Of a DNA stretch of 32,882 nt, positions 23,566 to 32,468 are shown piece by piece. Each line of letters starts with the position of its first letter. Positions within the stretch are counted from its first letter, which is position 1. Under the pieces are notes generated by a model that saw only the letters and a program-made list of their open reading frames with translations, was not told where the DNA came from and did no database searches. Made by a program: the position numbers and the translations under genes. Source of the DNA: an uncultured Bacteroidales bacterium (GTDB lineage: Bacteria; Bacteroidota; Bacteroidia; Bacteroidales; FEN-979); NCBI GenBank assembly GCA_903925275.1, contig CAIYES010000239.1, forward strand, positions 1 to 32,882, read 5' to 3'.

Positions 23566-25485
23566 TTAACGGACGATCATTTTACCGGTGTACGAAGCCC
23601 CATCAATCAATACAGTATAGAAATAGAGTCCGGTAGTCAGACTGCTGCCATCGATCGTGACCCGGTTTGAACCTGAAGGCAGTACCCCCTTATCGAGTGA
23701 TAAAACCTTTTGTCCGGTAATCGTGGTGATCTGCACTTTAACCGAAGCGGTTCTGTCAAGGTTAACATTTATCGTTGTTACATCCCTGAAGGGGTTCGGA
23801 TAATTTGCCGAAACCGGAGAAACATCTGTATTCCTGGTAGTTTCCTGTTCACCAACAAGAAGAGAAAATTCACTGTCAGCAAATTCAATCCCGGTTAAAT
23901 ATTGATGAAGCAAGGGATCATTATTGGTAAGGCCGGGAATTGAAGTAGAAACGGCCAGCTTCGAAATATGGTTTTCTGCATCATAAAATACCTGGTCGGC
24001 CAGGCGAATCCACCAGTTCTCAAACCAATACGGGGTTTGGGCAGTGAAATTTTTGACTGCGGTTGCCATACCAGTAACTGCATCAAATCCGAAACCTTTT
24101 ATGTCGGGATTAACGTTTTCGGATGCAAAAGCCGGATCGGTATCGCCCCAGAGAAAAAAGACCTTGGAACCATCGGGGGTGCGTGACATCTGGCCTTGAT
24201 GATCCCAGGTAATCCCATAGGTGCCCGGATCAGGAGGGTTGACCGTTAACAGGCTGTCAACAAAGATGGCATCCCAGCCGCCGCCGGGTTTCATATAAAC
24301 ATCAAACATTGCCATTGGCTCTCCAGAGTAAAAGTAATTCAATGAATCGGCATGGATCGACAAAGTACTTCTCAGCAGTCCGAAAAGATGCAGGTTGCCG
24401 TGAATATCAACTGTTGAACCATTTTCGCGCTGATTCTGGGTTGAAGCCCATTTGTTATACCAGCGGGGGATAATTACGGTTGTATCAGCCCTGGTGGGAT
24501 AGAGGTAGTTTTTAAATATCGGGATTGTCGAAAAATCAAATGGTGGCGTCTTAGTCCAGGTAGCTCCATGATCAGTTGACTTGTAGATTACAGGCCATTC
24601 AACGCCATACGGGCAATATGCAGCACTGGAATCAACTGCGGTTCCGAAAAGGTATCCAACCGATCCATCTGGCGACCAGGCGACCCCGCTGGCGTCAATA
24701 CGTCCGGCCTCCTTTAATGCAGGCAACACCTTCACATAGGGAATCTGCCAGTCAAATTTATGGGTTCCGGAATTGAAGTTCCCGTTCAATACCTCCCAAC
24801 CTGCGAAAGTATAGCTGGTGGAGATACCGTTCAGCCGCTGGGATGCAACTGTAGCATGACCATCGGGTGAACAGAACAGGTTAATGTTCATGTGATTCAG
24901 GAATACATTGGATTCGTTAGGTGTGAAGAGGATGTCCTCAAACTGCCCGTCCATCCTCACGCTGCCGCAAAACTGGCTTGTCCAGACTGCTTCAAAGATC
25001 GGTCCTGACACGATGCCGTACATGTCGGCGGGATTGATGCTGTTCTCCGGATTGTAAACAATCAGGGAGGGATAACGGTAATTCCGGTTGTTCGAAGCCA
25101 CCAATACCACTGAATCCCATGTGCTGCCCTCATCGGTGGTGAACTTGAACTTCAGGTCATTGCCTGTGTTTCCGAAAGCACCTCCGGCGCGGTTGCCAAA
25201 TGTGAACATTTTGGCAGTTGGCTGGGTGGTCACATACCGTTCCTCATAACTGAACAAACCGTTGACATTCAGGGAGGATGACATGGAAATCTTTTGCAGC
25301 GTCCGGTTGCCGGGAATCCCGGATGGTTTCAAGGGACCTTGCAGTGATGCTGCTTCAGTGCCGATATTTAAACCCTGGTCGAAGGGGCGGACTGCGACTT
25401 TTTCAAACCGGTCAAGACGGTAATGTTGCGCCATCAACGCACCTGACAGAATTAATGTGCATAAAATCAATGTAAATTTTTTCAT
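23566..25485 (-). CDS. Secreted BNR-repeat protein with T9SS sorting domain
   Basis: A 639-aa extracellular protein. The signal peptide is MKKFTLILCTLILSGALMAQ. Asp-box (BNR) motifs TTDEGSTWDSVV (residues 116-127) and STDHGATWTKTP (about 300) indicate a sialidase-like beta-propeller. Other phrases fit blades (FCSPDGHATVASQRL, VAWSPDGSVGYLFG, MSRTPDGSKVFFLWG). The last 77 residues or so are a type A sorting domain: SANYPNPFRDVTTINV, VQITTITGQKVL and LTTGLYFYTVLIDGASYTGKMIVR. The sialidase catalytic Arg triad and RIP motif are not evident, so it is probably a binding or structural propeller rather than a sialidase. A promoter lies about 25 bases upstream. It is monocistronic. Confidence 0.87.
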   Translation of the reverse strand: MKKFTLILCTLILSGALMAQHYRLDRFEKVAVRPFDQGLNIGTEAASLQGPLKPSGIPGNRTLQKISMSSSLNVNGLFSYEERYVTTQPTAKMFTFGNRAGGAFGNTGNDLKFKFTTDEGSTWDSVVLVASNNRNYRYPSLIVYNPENSINPADMYGIVSGPIFEAVWTSQFCGSVRMDGQFEDILFTPNESNVFLNHMNINLFCSPDGHATVASQRLNGISTSYTFAGWEVLNGNFNSGTHKFDWQIPYVKVLPALKEAGRIDASGVAWSPDGSVGYLFGTAVDSSAAYCPYGVEWPVIYKSTDHGATWTKTPPFDFSTIPIFKNYLYPTRADTTVIIPRWYNKWASTQNQRENGSTVDIHGNLHLFGLLRSTLSIHADSLNYFYSGEPMAMFDVYMKPGGGWDAIFVDSLLTVNPPDPGTYGITWDHQGQMSRTPDGSKVFFLWGDTDPAFASENVNPDIKGFGFDAVTGMATAVKNFTAQTPYWFENWWIRLADQVFYDAENHISKLAVSTSIPGLTNNDPLLHQYLTGIEFADSEFSLLVGEQETTRNTDVSPVSANYPNPFRDVTTINVNLDRTASVKVQITTITGQKVLSLDKGVLPSGSNRVTIDGSSLTTGLYFYTVLIDGASYTGKMIVR

Positions 25486-25509
25486 AATAGGGTTTTTTAG
25501 TGGATAGGA

Positions 25510-25541
25510 CGAAAATACAATATTCCGGTCACATATAAAAA
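25510..25541 (-). promoter_or_regulatory. Promoter of the BNR/T9SS gene
   Basis: On the minus strand TTTT (25541-25538) is followed after 20 bases by TATTTTCG (25517-25510), one mismatch from TAnnTTTG. A transcript would start near 25503, about 18 bases before ATG 25485. Confidence 0.45.
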
Positions 25542-25631
25542 TTTACTCGGCAGAACCGGGGAAAAAGAATATGAACAACCTGTTTAACCCGACAGAATTG
25601 CTTTTTTGTTATGGCAGGACCAATGATTAGT

Positions 25632-26414
25632 TCATCTCCCAATCCCTAAAATCAAATCGATAACCGGGAGCAGATGCCACTGTGGACCGGCAGGATATTT
25701 CCCGAAACAGAGCTTGTATCCGGCTTCAATCCTGAGCGTCTCTTTTTTTGAGGTATAGGCCAATACCCCCTTGTTTTCAAGGAAGTAATTATTCCTGGTG
25801 CCACAGATAATGAAATTTTCAACATTGAAAAGCCATCCGAACCTGGTAAAAAATTGTCCACGGAAATCTACACCCGCATCGAATTCAGGTTCATTATAAA
25901 AAACGGCAAGTCTGGGATATATGACCGGAAGATCGATGGTAGTGCGCTTATCGAGCGGACCAAATTTGACCGCGAAGGTGATCCCGGCATGAGCGGTTAA
26001 AACAGCCATTTTAAATGGCTTGTAAGATAGGAGGAATCTGTTTGAAAATGCAAACATCTGCGGGATGGTAAATTCAGGGGAGATTAGTCCGCCTGTTCCT
26101 TTGGTTGCAACCAGTCGCATGAACTGTGTCGGATAAAATATCCCATGTTCGGTAGCCAGCCTGAAACCTGAAAATTCGCCCCAGCCCACCTTAACTTTCA
26201 CCTGTGGCATCAGGAAAAACATGAGAGGATGTGCTGAAAGTTCGAGGTTTTTGCCAATGCCATACCGGGAGGCGGTAAAAAGCCCGAGTTCCCACCTGTG
26301 TTTTGGTATGTTGCAGGCAGTTCCGTCGGTCCAGTATTGGTTTGTCAGCGAATCCTGTGAAAACGCACCGGTGAAGATGAAAATTCCGATCAGGGAAAGG
26401 AGAAATTTTTTCAT
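25632..26414 (-). CDS. Putative outer-membrane beta-barrel protein
   Basis: The likely start is ATG 26414 (MKKFLLSLIGIFIFTGAFSQ), which gives a clean signal peptide and 260 aa. The ORF-track start at 26441 adds nine residues that overlap the upstream gene. The rest is a run of amphipathic beta strands with aromatic girdles (HRWELGLFTASRYG, LELSAHPLMFFLMPQVKVKVGWG, FDAGVDFRGQFFTRFGWLFNVENF, LRIEAGYKLCFGKYP). I recognise no specific family or catalytic site. It begins 10 bases after the stop of the endonuclease-like lipoprotein gene, so the two are co-transcribed and may act together at the outer membrane. Confidence in the barrel type is moderate. Confidence 0.68.
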   Translation of the reverse strand: MKKFLLSLIGIFIFTGAFSQDSLTNQYWTDGTACNIPKHRWELGLFTASRYGIGKNLELSAHPLMFFLMPQVKVKVGWGEFSGFRLATEHGIFYPTQFMRLVATKGTGGLISPEFTIPQMFAFSNRFLLSYKPFKMAVLTAHAGITFAVKFGPLDKRTTIDLPVIYPRLAVFYNEPEFDAGVDFRGQFFTRFGWLFNVENFIICGTRNNYFLENKGVLAYTSKKETLRIEAGYKLCFGKYPAGPQWHLLPVIDLILGIGR

Positions 26415-26424
26415 TCCGGCTTGG

Positions 26425-27558
26425 TTATTTTGGTAAAACAAAAAGTACGCTCACCGGGGCATGGTCCGATTGCTTCGTTGCATCCTGGTGGGTTACAACG
26501 GAATTATCGGCCCATTGATAATTTGTAAAGAGGAAATCGAGGGTGCGATCCCAAAATTGGTCTGGCCGGGTGGTATGTGTGAAAAAGTTTACCTGGTTGT
26601 TTTTATAGAGATCACGGGGGACTGCGCATTTGTAGGTTGCATAAATTGTATCCAGCCAATTTTTTTCCGGCTCGTAATTGCTTCCTTCCTTATGCATCGG
26701 ATCATCGTAAGAATGGTGGAAGGATTCGCCCGGACACATATCCTCCATGCAATAATCGGTTGAATCAGAACCGGGGGGAAGGGTATTCAGGTCGCCACCC
26801 GCTACAAACCATCCCCCATTGTTGCTGATGCGATCCATCTCATCTTTAAACTGCATGATTTGTTTTTGCTTTGTATCATCGGTGGCGAAGGCAGAAGCAT
26901 GGATATTCACGGCAAAGAGGTTGTTCACATGCGGAATCTCAATCCTCGCGGTAACCATGCAGCAACGTTCATAAAAATAACGGGTCAGATTGTCCTGGTC
27001 TTTCCGCAACTCAAGTTGGGTCCGTCTGGCATCACTGATCTTCCAACGTGAAAGGATCGCATTTTCTTCATCCATCCGGCCCAGGCCGTCACTGGGGATA
27101 AATTGGGCTTTCCACTGGGAACCGCAAACAGCATAATTAAAATAGGTATGATCGAGCAACCATTGCAACTGATCAATATAACCGGAACGTTTTGAATTAA
27201 GATCGACCTCCTGGAGCAACAGGATATCCGGCTTTTCCTTATTGATCGTTTCAACAATGGCTTGCAGAGAGGCATAAACTTCGTCTTCCGATAAAATTAC
27301 CCGGTCACCACATGCATCGCCAAACCATGCGATCCTTCCGGCTCCAAAACGGATATTCCAGGTCATGACCCGTACCACCGTGAATGTGTCGGGCACTGTT
27401 ATGGTTTTTCCGGCAGCATAATAGGTTGCACCTACAGTATCATCAAAACCGGTTGCCAGTGGTTCACAGGAACAGAGAAAAAGCAATACCATGGAAATGG
27501 CTACTGCCGAAAACAGTTCCCTTAACAATGAGGAAGGAGGCACCGGATAGTCATTCAT
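26425..27558 (-). CDS. Endonuclease/exonuclease/phosphatase-family lipoprotein
   Basis: From ATG 27558 (MNDYPVPPSSLLREL) this is a 377-aa protein. A signal peptide ends in the lipobox LCSC, placing the lipidated Cys near residue 31. The EEP fold motifs occur in order: VMTWNIRFGAG, LLLQEVDLNSKR (metal-binding Glu), FAVNIHASAF, VAGGDLNTLPPGSD (catalytic Asp and Asn), WDRTLDFLFTN and QSDHAPVSVLF (catalytic His). The family hydrolyses phosphodiesters in nucleic acids, inositol lipids or sphingomyelin; the substrate here is unknown. The ORF track extends the start to 27663, but a TATCTTTG promoter box at 27584-27577 lies inside that extension, favouring 27558. The family is usually 250-300 aa, so the roughly 60 N-terminal residues are an export and linker region. 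It shares an operon with the barrel protein gene downstream. Confidence 0.85.
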   Translation of the reverse strand: MNDYPVPPSSLLRELFSAVAISMVLLFLCSCEPLATGFDDTVGATYYAAGKTITVPDTFTVVRVMTWNIRFGAGRIAWFGDACGDRVILSEDEVYASLQAIVETINKEKPDILLLQEVDLNSKRSGYIDQLQWLLDHTYFNYAVCGSQWKAQFIPSDGLGRMDEENAILSRWKISDARRTQLELRKDQDNLTRYFYERCCMVTARIEIPHVNNLFAVNIHASAFATDDTKQKQIMQFKDEMDRISNNGGWFVAGGDLNTLPPGSDSTDYCMEDMCPGESFHHSYDDPMHKEGSNYEPEKNWLDTIYATYKCAVPRDLYKNNQVNFFTHTTRPDQFWDRTLDFLFTNYQWADNSVVTHQDATKQSDHAPVSVLFVLPK

Positions 27559-27576
27559 ATAGAACTTGTAAGACAT

Positions 27577-27608
27577 CAAAGATAATGGAACCCAACGGCC
27601 GGAAAAAA
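27577..27608 (-). promoter_or_regulatory. Promoter of the EEP lipoprotein operon
   Basis: On the minus strand TTTT (27608-27605), N20, then TATCTTTG (27584-27577), an exact TAnnTTTG. The predicted transcript start near 27570 leaves about 12 bases before ATG 27558 and excludes the upstream in-frame starts. Confidence 0.5.
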
Positions 27609-27782
27609 TTATGGTCATCTTTTTTATATGATTTTTTGCAACTCCTACCATGAATACTTGCAAAAATTAATAATACGTACGACCGATGACAAGTAATTAA
27701 GATTATTTGCACGAAATTTAATTTATAACCACCTGTCTGATGAAATCCTGCAAGTTGCATATTGCCGGCTGCTGAATTCCGT

Positions 27783-27813
27783 ATTGTAAACAAGCCATCT
27801 TCAGCTAATTTTA
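27783..27813 (+). promoter_or_regulatory. Weak promoter candidate for the second FISUMP gene
   Basis: ATTG (27783-27786), N19, then TAATTTTA (27806-27813), with one mismatch in each box. The site lies about 45 bases before ATG 27859. It is the best candidate in the divergent gap between the EEP and FISUMP genes. Confidence 0.3.
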
Positions 27814-27858
27814 CAGTGAAGTTCCTGGTCAACAACAATTCATTTAAATGCATAAATT

Positions 27859-28962
27859 ATGAAAACATTTTTATTGATCCCAATTTTTTTCCTGAGTGTC
27901 ATTTCTTCAATTCAGGCACAAACCGATTCCCTTATCTTAAAGAATACCTACAGAATCTGGATTAGTCCGATAGAAAAGAGCAAGGTCAAACCTTGGGGTT
28001 TCCCGTCAAACAAAGGCCAGATCTTGCACGGGGTATTGTATGATGTAGCGGATTCTTCCATAATTATTTCGAAAACATCCCATTACAGCATGGATTCCCA
28101 GGTGAAACCGGACATGACGAAAATGGATGTCAGGTCAATGGATGTTATCAGAATCAGAAAAAATGGGAATACCGGCCAGGGGATTTTGATTGGCGCCATT
28201 AGCGGGTTGGTTTTGGGTGGCGTAGTGGATTTAATTTATTATTCATCATGGAAAAACTCAGCAACAAAGGAGACTGATAATCTTGGCGACGCAATTGCCA
28301 ATTCTGTAGAGAGGAGCTCCAGGGTTTTTGCAATATGCGCAAGTTTGATCGGATGCATCGGTACCGGTATCGGTATCGGAGCTGCCGTCGGGTCTGCGAA
28401 AATCACCATTCCTATAAATGGAAATCAGGCACAGTTTGAGCAGAATAAGTCAAGGCTGACCGGGTATTCGGTAAAACACAATCCCGGATTTGTGGAAAAA
28501 ACATTCTCAAAACTTCGGGACAGCGTGGTTGACATCGACGGCAATGTGTATCACCTGGTGGCGCTGGGTGCCCAGGTATGGATGGCTGAAAACCTGAAGG
28601 TTACGCATTTTAGCGATGGCTCGGAAATTTCAGGTGTATCCGGCAATGTTCCCGGATCAGGAAATCTGTACAATTGGGTTGCAGTAAGCGACAGCCGCAA
28701 ACTTTGCCCGGCCGGCTGGCATGTTCCCTTCCTTACAGAATGGAACTCGCTTTTCAGCTCCCTGGACATGCAGAATGGCCAGGGGAGCAAGCCGGATGCA
28801 AGTTTTTCAGCTATGGATAAGGTATGCCAATGGTGGTCATCGACAGAACAGGATGCCAAACAGGCGAAAAGCATTTATCTCAACAACGTAACAAACGTGG
28901 TTATGTTCACCGACAACGAGAAAACGTCCGGTTTTTCAGTGAGGTGTATCAGGGATTTTTGA
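27859..28962 (+). CDS. Exported FISUMP-domain protein with glycine-rich membrane segments
   Basis: A 367-aa protein with a signal peptide (residues 1-20, ending SIQAQ). Residues 22-100 are a beta-rich domain (RIWISPIEKSKVKPWGF, LHGVLYDVADSSIIISK). Two Gly-rich hydrophobic stretches follow, GQGILIGAISGLVLGGVVDL and IGCIGTGIGIGAAVGSAKI, with the look of a glycine-zipper hairpin. The C-terminal 145 residues or so are a FISUMP domain (DIDGNVYHLVALGAQVWMAE, LYNWVAVSDSRKLCPAGWHV, CQWWSSTEQD, SGFSVRCIRDF). It is shorter than the domain in the gene at 22468, lacking the tryptophan-rich middle portion. Both are single-copy genes with different N-terminal halves, so the domain has been reused rather than the whole gene duplicated. 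Function unknown. Confidence 0.78.
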   Translation: MKTFLLIPIFFLSVISSIQAQTDSLILKNTYRIWISPIEKSKVKPWGFPSNKGQILHGVLYDVADSSIIISKTSHYSMDSQVKPDMTKMDVRSMDVIRIRKNGNTGQGILIGAISGLVLGGVVDLIYYSSWKNSATKETDNLGDAIANSVERSSRVFAICASLIGCIGTGIGIGAAVGSAKITIPINGNQAQFEQNKSRLTGYSVKHNPGFVEKTFSKLRDSVVDIDGNVYHLVALGAQVWMAENLKVTHFSDGSEISGVSGNVPGSGNLYNWVAVSDSRKLCPAGWHVPFLTEWNSLFSSLDMQNGQGSKPDASFSAMDKVCQWWSSTEQDAKQAKSIYLNNVTNVVMFTDNEKTSGFSVRCIRDF

Positions 28963-29043
28963 TGCATAAAGATCATTTCAGATCCATATAATAATTGTAA
29001 TATTGAGCCTGCTCAGAAAAGTCTGTAAAAAATGTTCGCAGTC

Positions 29044-29180
29044 AATCTACCCACCCCCGGCCCCTCCCTTGAAAAGGGAGGGGAGCGACGCTACTATACC
29101 AACAGCAAGATATACAGTATTTTACCTGTGCAAAGCGCTCCCCTCCCTGCGGGCAGGGAGGGGTCGGGGGTGGGTAGATT
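29044..29180. repeat. Inverted REP pair (BIME-like element)
   Basis: Terminal inverted repeats of 26 bp (29044-29069 and 29155-29180) match at 25 positions. Each end also folds on itself: CCCCTCCCTT pairs with AAGGGAGGGG at 29061-29083, and CCCCTCCCTG with CAGGGAGGGG at 29140-29163. The inner flanks (AGGGAGGGGAGCG) are also complementary, so the whole 137 bp can form one long hairpin around an A/T-rich centre of about 50 bp. No coding capacity or target-site duplication is visible. It shares the ACCCCCGGCCCCT core with the repeat at 1577-1680. Confidence 0.82.
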
Positions 29181-29233
29181 CACCTAAAACCACTTTTCGG
29201 AGTGGACTCAATATTGGTAAAAAGACGTTGTAA

Positions 29234-30082
29234 ATGAACATCCGGTTGTACAAACCCCATAGCATCATACTTCAAAACTTCATAGAATACTTCTATATTT
29301 TAACGAAGGAGGCAGATGAGGAGGCTATCACCTATCTGACTTTTCCCAACATTTATTCCATGGTTTCCATCAATCACAATGCATTCATAAGAACCACGGG
29401 GAATAAGGTAACCGTTGAATTTAAAGGGGATAGTATATTGGAATCGAGACTTGCTGTCAGATATTTACAACCATTATTAATTGAATATGCCGGAGCAGCG
29501 AATGAAATCTCCATTTGCTTTAAACCGTTAGCGCTCAATGCGTTTTTAGACCATCCTGTAAACTATTATGCTAAAAGTGAAAACATATTGGATGTGTTTA
29601 TACCGTTTGACGATTTTTTGGAAACAATGAAAGCGATCATGCTCCTGCCACAAGATGAAGAAAAAATCGCGGCGATGGAAAGCTATTGGATCAGTAAGCT
29701 CAGGGGTGTAAGTCATCCTTTTCTGTATCAGGCACTCAACGACATGCTGCTTCCAAACAACAAGGAGATGACGATAGCGGCCATAGCCCGAAAACACAGG
29801 ATTACCCAAAAAACCCTGATAAAGCATTTTGAGCAGCATATTGGCAAAAAACCTTCTGATTTCAGAAAAATAGTTCGGTTCAGGAATGCCATGAAGCAAA
29901 AATCGCTGGAATCAAGAGAATATGATCTGACCGACATAACCTACATTTCCCATTATTTCGATCAATCGCATATGATCAAAGATTTTAAGGCTCTTACCGG
30001 GTTTACACCCAAAGATTTTTTCAAAAAACTGAGTTCCACCCATGATGGAAAAATAAACTGGATATTCCCCGGCGAAGGTTAA
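29234..30082 (+). CDS. AraC-family transcriptional regulator
   Basis: A 282-aa cytoplasmic DNA-binding protein. The C-terminal 100 residues or so carry the two AraC helix-turn-helix motifs: MTIAAIARKHRITQKTLIKHFEQHIGKKPSDF and the conserved tail DITYISHYFDQSHMIKDFKALTGFTPKDFFKKL. The N-terminal 170 residues (IRLYKPHSIILQNFIEYFYIL, ISICFKPLALNAFL) resemble the ligand-sensing part of Bacteroidetes AraC proteins that lack a cupin signature. The effector and targets are unknown. The gene follows the BIME by 53 bases, with no consensus promoter between them. The next gene is in the same orientation but has its own promoter. Whether it regulates that gene cannot be told. Confidence 0.88.
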   Translation: MNIRLYKPHSIILQNFIEYFYILTKEADEEAITYLTFPNIYSMVSINHNAFIRTTGNKVTVEFKGDSILESRLAVRYLQPLLIEYAGAANEISICFKPLALNAFLDHPVNYYAKSENILDVFIPFDDFLETMKAIMLLPQDEEKIAAMESYWISKLRGVSHPFLYQALNDMLLPNNKEMTIAAIARKHRITQKTLIKHFEQHIGKKPSDFRKIVRFRNAMKQKSLESREYDLTDITYISHYFDQSHMIKDFKALTGFTPKDFFKKLSSTHDGKINWIFPGEG

Positions 30083-30091
30083 ATTTTTACA

Positions 30092-30121
30092 ATTTAACGA
30101 AACAGGTGATCTGTAACTTTG
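30092..30121 (+). promoter_or_regulatory. Promoter of the FG-GAP/ASPIC gene
   Basis: TAACTTTG (30114-30121) is an exact TAnnTTTG box. The -33 region is weak (ATTT at 30092-30095, 18 bases upstream). The TTG used as start in the ORF track (30119) lies inside the -7 box, so translation must start at ATG 30146. Confidence 0.5.
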
Positions 30122-30145
30122 TCCGTGGAAAAATCCTGCGAAATC

Positions 30146-32443
30146 ATGAAAAAATTATTTATTTTTCTGCTCATTTCTTTTCTGAGCGCCTCAGCCTTTG
30201 CTACTGTCGATACACTCAGGCACTACACTCCCGGAACCCCAAGTCTCTATTTCCAAACTTATCCGGTTCAGATTGCCAGGTTCAATCTTCCACAACCGGG
30301 AAATATTCTCTCCCTTGTGGTGACATTGGGCGGGGATGATCCTTCGGGGTCGGCAACGTTGCATTTGTATGGGCACGAAGGCGGAAATATCATCCCTGAA
30401 ATTAAATTCGATCTGACATCACCTTTAACCCTACAGAAGACAATAGCCGGTGATGAAAAAATCGTTGTGACTGTTGCCACGCCGGTTCACCTCGACAATA
30501 ACCAGTTCTTTGTGTGGATAGACAATTTTCAGAATGGAGCCAAACTTGCTTCCGATAATGTTGATTATCCCCCCTTCTGCCTGGCAGGATCCTCAGGGGG
30601 AGATTTCTATTACGAATACATGCAAACGGCTTCCGGATCATCTGCTGCTCAGACCAAGGCTTTCAAAATTGATGTGATCATTGACTACGAGACGCTTCCT
30701 TCACCGGCATATTTTGAAGATTATACGGCATCTGCCGGGATTTTGTCTGATGCCTATTCCAACAGGGGTGCTTCCGCAGGCGATTTCAACAACGACGGAT
30801 GGGATGATTTTATCCGCCGAAATCTCCTTTACAAAAATGATCATGGCTCGTTTGTCGATATTACTGCATCGGCAGGCATTTCAGGAAATCCTTATGCCAG
30901 TGCCTTCGCAGATATGAACAACGATGGACTCCTGGATATTGTTTATGTGTTGATCGATTCCATTATCATCTACCGGAACAATGGAGATGAAACCTTTACA
31001 CCGTTCACTGCTGCCACCTCCAGTGCCAGTTACGGATATGACGGTACACAGACATTTAGTGTCGCGGATATCAACAATGACAAATACCCCGATCTGTTTA
31101 TCGGACGTTTATGGAAAACGTATCCCACCGCGCTTCCGAATTATCTCTATTTGAACAATCATGATTTCACCCTCACGGATATTACCACAACCTTATACCC
31201 GGTTGCGAGCCAGAACCTCCGCCGTACAAGAGCTTCCCAGTTTGTCGATTACAACGATGACGGGTTAATGGATTTATATGTGACCAATTATTACCTCGAA
31301 CGGGATGAATTCTGGCAAAATAACGGAAATACGACCTTTACCAATATCATTGCGGCCAAAGGAATTGATATCAATGCTACGGGGTCAAATCACGGAACAG
31401 GCGTCGCATGGGCTGATTACGACAATGACGGCGATATGGACCTCCTGTTGCCGCAGTTCGCGCACCCGGCATACGTCGGACTCTATGACCACAGAGGTAC
31501 AACCATCTATCAGAGTGATGGCCCACCAAACTACAACTTTACCGACCTCATCGGCACACCTTCCTTAGACGATGATATCGAATTTGAGGAAACACATGCC
31601 GGGGCGGTTTTTGGCGATGTAGATAATGATGGCCTGCTTGACTTCTATATTACCAATTTCTACAATTGCCGGTACTCCGATCTTTACCTGCAGAAACCGG
31701 ATCACCGGTTCGAACTGAAAACCCAGTATTTTCTGTCCACCCAATATTACAATACAGGGGAAGATGCTTTGATGTTTGATTTTAACAACGATGGCAAACT
31801 TGATCTTGTCACCGGGCAGTACAATAAATATGTAATACTTTTCAGGAATAACATTCCCGGGAATAATAATTATCTTAAGTTGCTGCTGCGTTCAACCAGC
31901 GGGAACAGCTATGCTTTGGGCGGCCGGGCTACCGTATATTCAGGAGGTATGCAACTTACAAGAGAGGTTTGCACGGGAAGAGGTGCACGAATGGGTGATC
32001 CATATACCCTTCACTTTGGTCTTGGCACTTCTGCTTCCATCGATTCTATTGTCGTAAAATGGCCTGTAAGTCCTCCTGTTTATGAAACCTTCAAAGGATT
32101 TGAAGTGAACCATGCCTACACATTATTTGAAGGCGGTCAGATTGTTAACATCAGCCAACCTGACAAGGAAATGGAAAGTATCTTTAGTGTTTATCCCAAT
32201 CCGGCGAAAGATCAGGTTACAGTTTCGGCACATTTCAACAAAGCATCTGAAATTGAATTGACAATTAGGGAGATTTCCGGAGCCGGAATTGTAAAAATCC
32301 TTCCTTTAACAAGGGTTCAGTCCGGGTCATTCTCCTATGAAATAACAGCGCAAAATCTCGCCAATCTGTCATCAGGAGTCTACCTGATCTGCCTGAAAAC
32401 TGACGGACTCGAACAGTATAAAAAACTGATACTGATTAGGTAA
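30146..32443 (+). CDS. Secreted FG-GAP/ASPIC-UnbV protein with T9SS sorting domain
   Basis: From ATG 30146 a 765-aa extracellular protein with a signal peptide (MKKLFIFLLISFLSASAFA). At least six FG-GAP/VCBS-type calcium-binding repeats are visible as D(F/V/I/M/Y)N(N)DG(W/L/K)xD: GDFNNDGWDDF, ADMNNDGLLDI, ADINNDKYPDLF, VDYNDDGLMDLY, ADYDNDGDMDLL, GDVDNDGLLDFY and FDFNNDGKLDLV. This predicts an integrin-like beta-propeller. An ASPIC/UnbV domain follows (LKLLLRSTSGNSYALGGRATVY, GARMGDPYTLHFGLG, IDSIVVKWP). The last 75 residues or so are a sorting domain (FSVYPNPAKDQVTV, LSSGVYLICLKTDGLEQYKKLILIR). It probably acts in surface binding; no enzyme motif is seen. It is monocistronic. Confidence 0.88.
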   Translation: MKKLFIFLLISFLSASAFATVDTLRHYTPGTPSLYFQTYPVQIARFNLPQPGNILSLVVTLGGDDPSGSATLHLYGHEGGNIIPEIKFDLTSPLTLQKTIAGDEKIVVTVATPVHLDNNQFFVWIDNFQNGAKLASDNVDYPPFCLAGSSGGDFYYEYMQTASGSSAAQTKAFKIDVIIDYETLPSPAYFEDYTASAGILSDAYSNRGASAGDFNNDGWDDFIRRNLLYKNDHGSFVDITASAGISGNPYASAFADMNNDGLLDIVYVLIDSIIIYRNNGDETFTPFTAATSSASYGYDGTQTFSVADINNDKYPDLFIGRLWKTYPTALPNYLYLNNHDFTLTDITTTLYPVASQNLRRTRASQFVDYNDDGLMDLYVTNYYLERDEFWQNNGNTTFTNIIAAKGIDINATGSNHGTGVAWADYDNDGDMDLLLPQFAHPAYVGLYDHRGTTIYQSDGPPNYNFTDLIGTPSLDDDIEFEETHAGAVFGDVDNDGLLDFYITNFYNCRYSDLYLQKPDHRFELKTQYFLSTQYYNTGEDALMFDFNNDGKLDLVTGQYNKYVILFRNNIPGNNNYLKLLLRSTSGNSYALGGRATVYSGGMQLTREVCTGRGARMGDPYTLHFGLGTSASIDSIVVKWPVSPPVYETFKGFEVNHAYTLFEGGQIVNISQPDKEMESIFSVYPNPAKDQVTVSAHFNKASEIELTIREISGAGIVKILPLTRVQSGSFSYEITAQNLANLSSGVYLICLKTDGLEQYKKLILIR

Positions 32444-32468
32444 TTGATACCGGAGTAGCGAGTTAGAT

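Noticed and set aside
23566-25485. Active sialidase
   Set aside because: Asp boxes are present, but I cannot find the RIP motif or the arginine triad, so only a BNR propeller is claimed.
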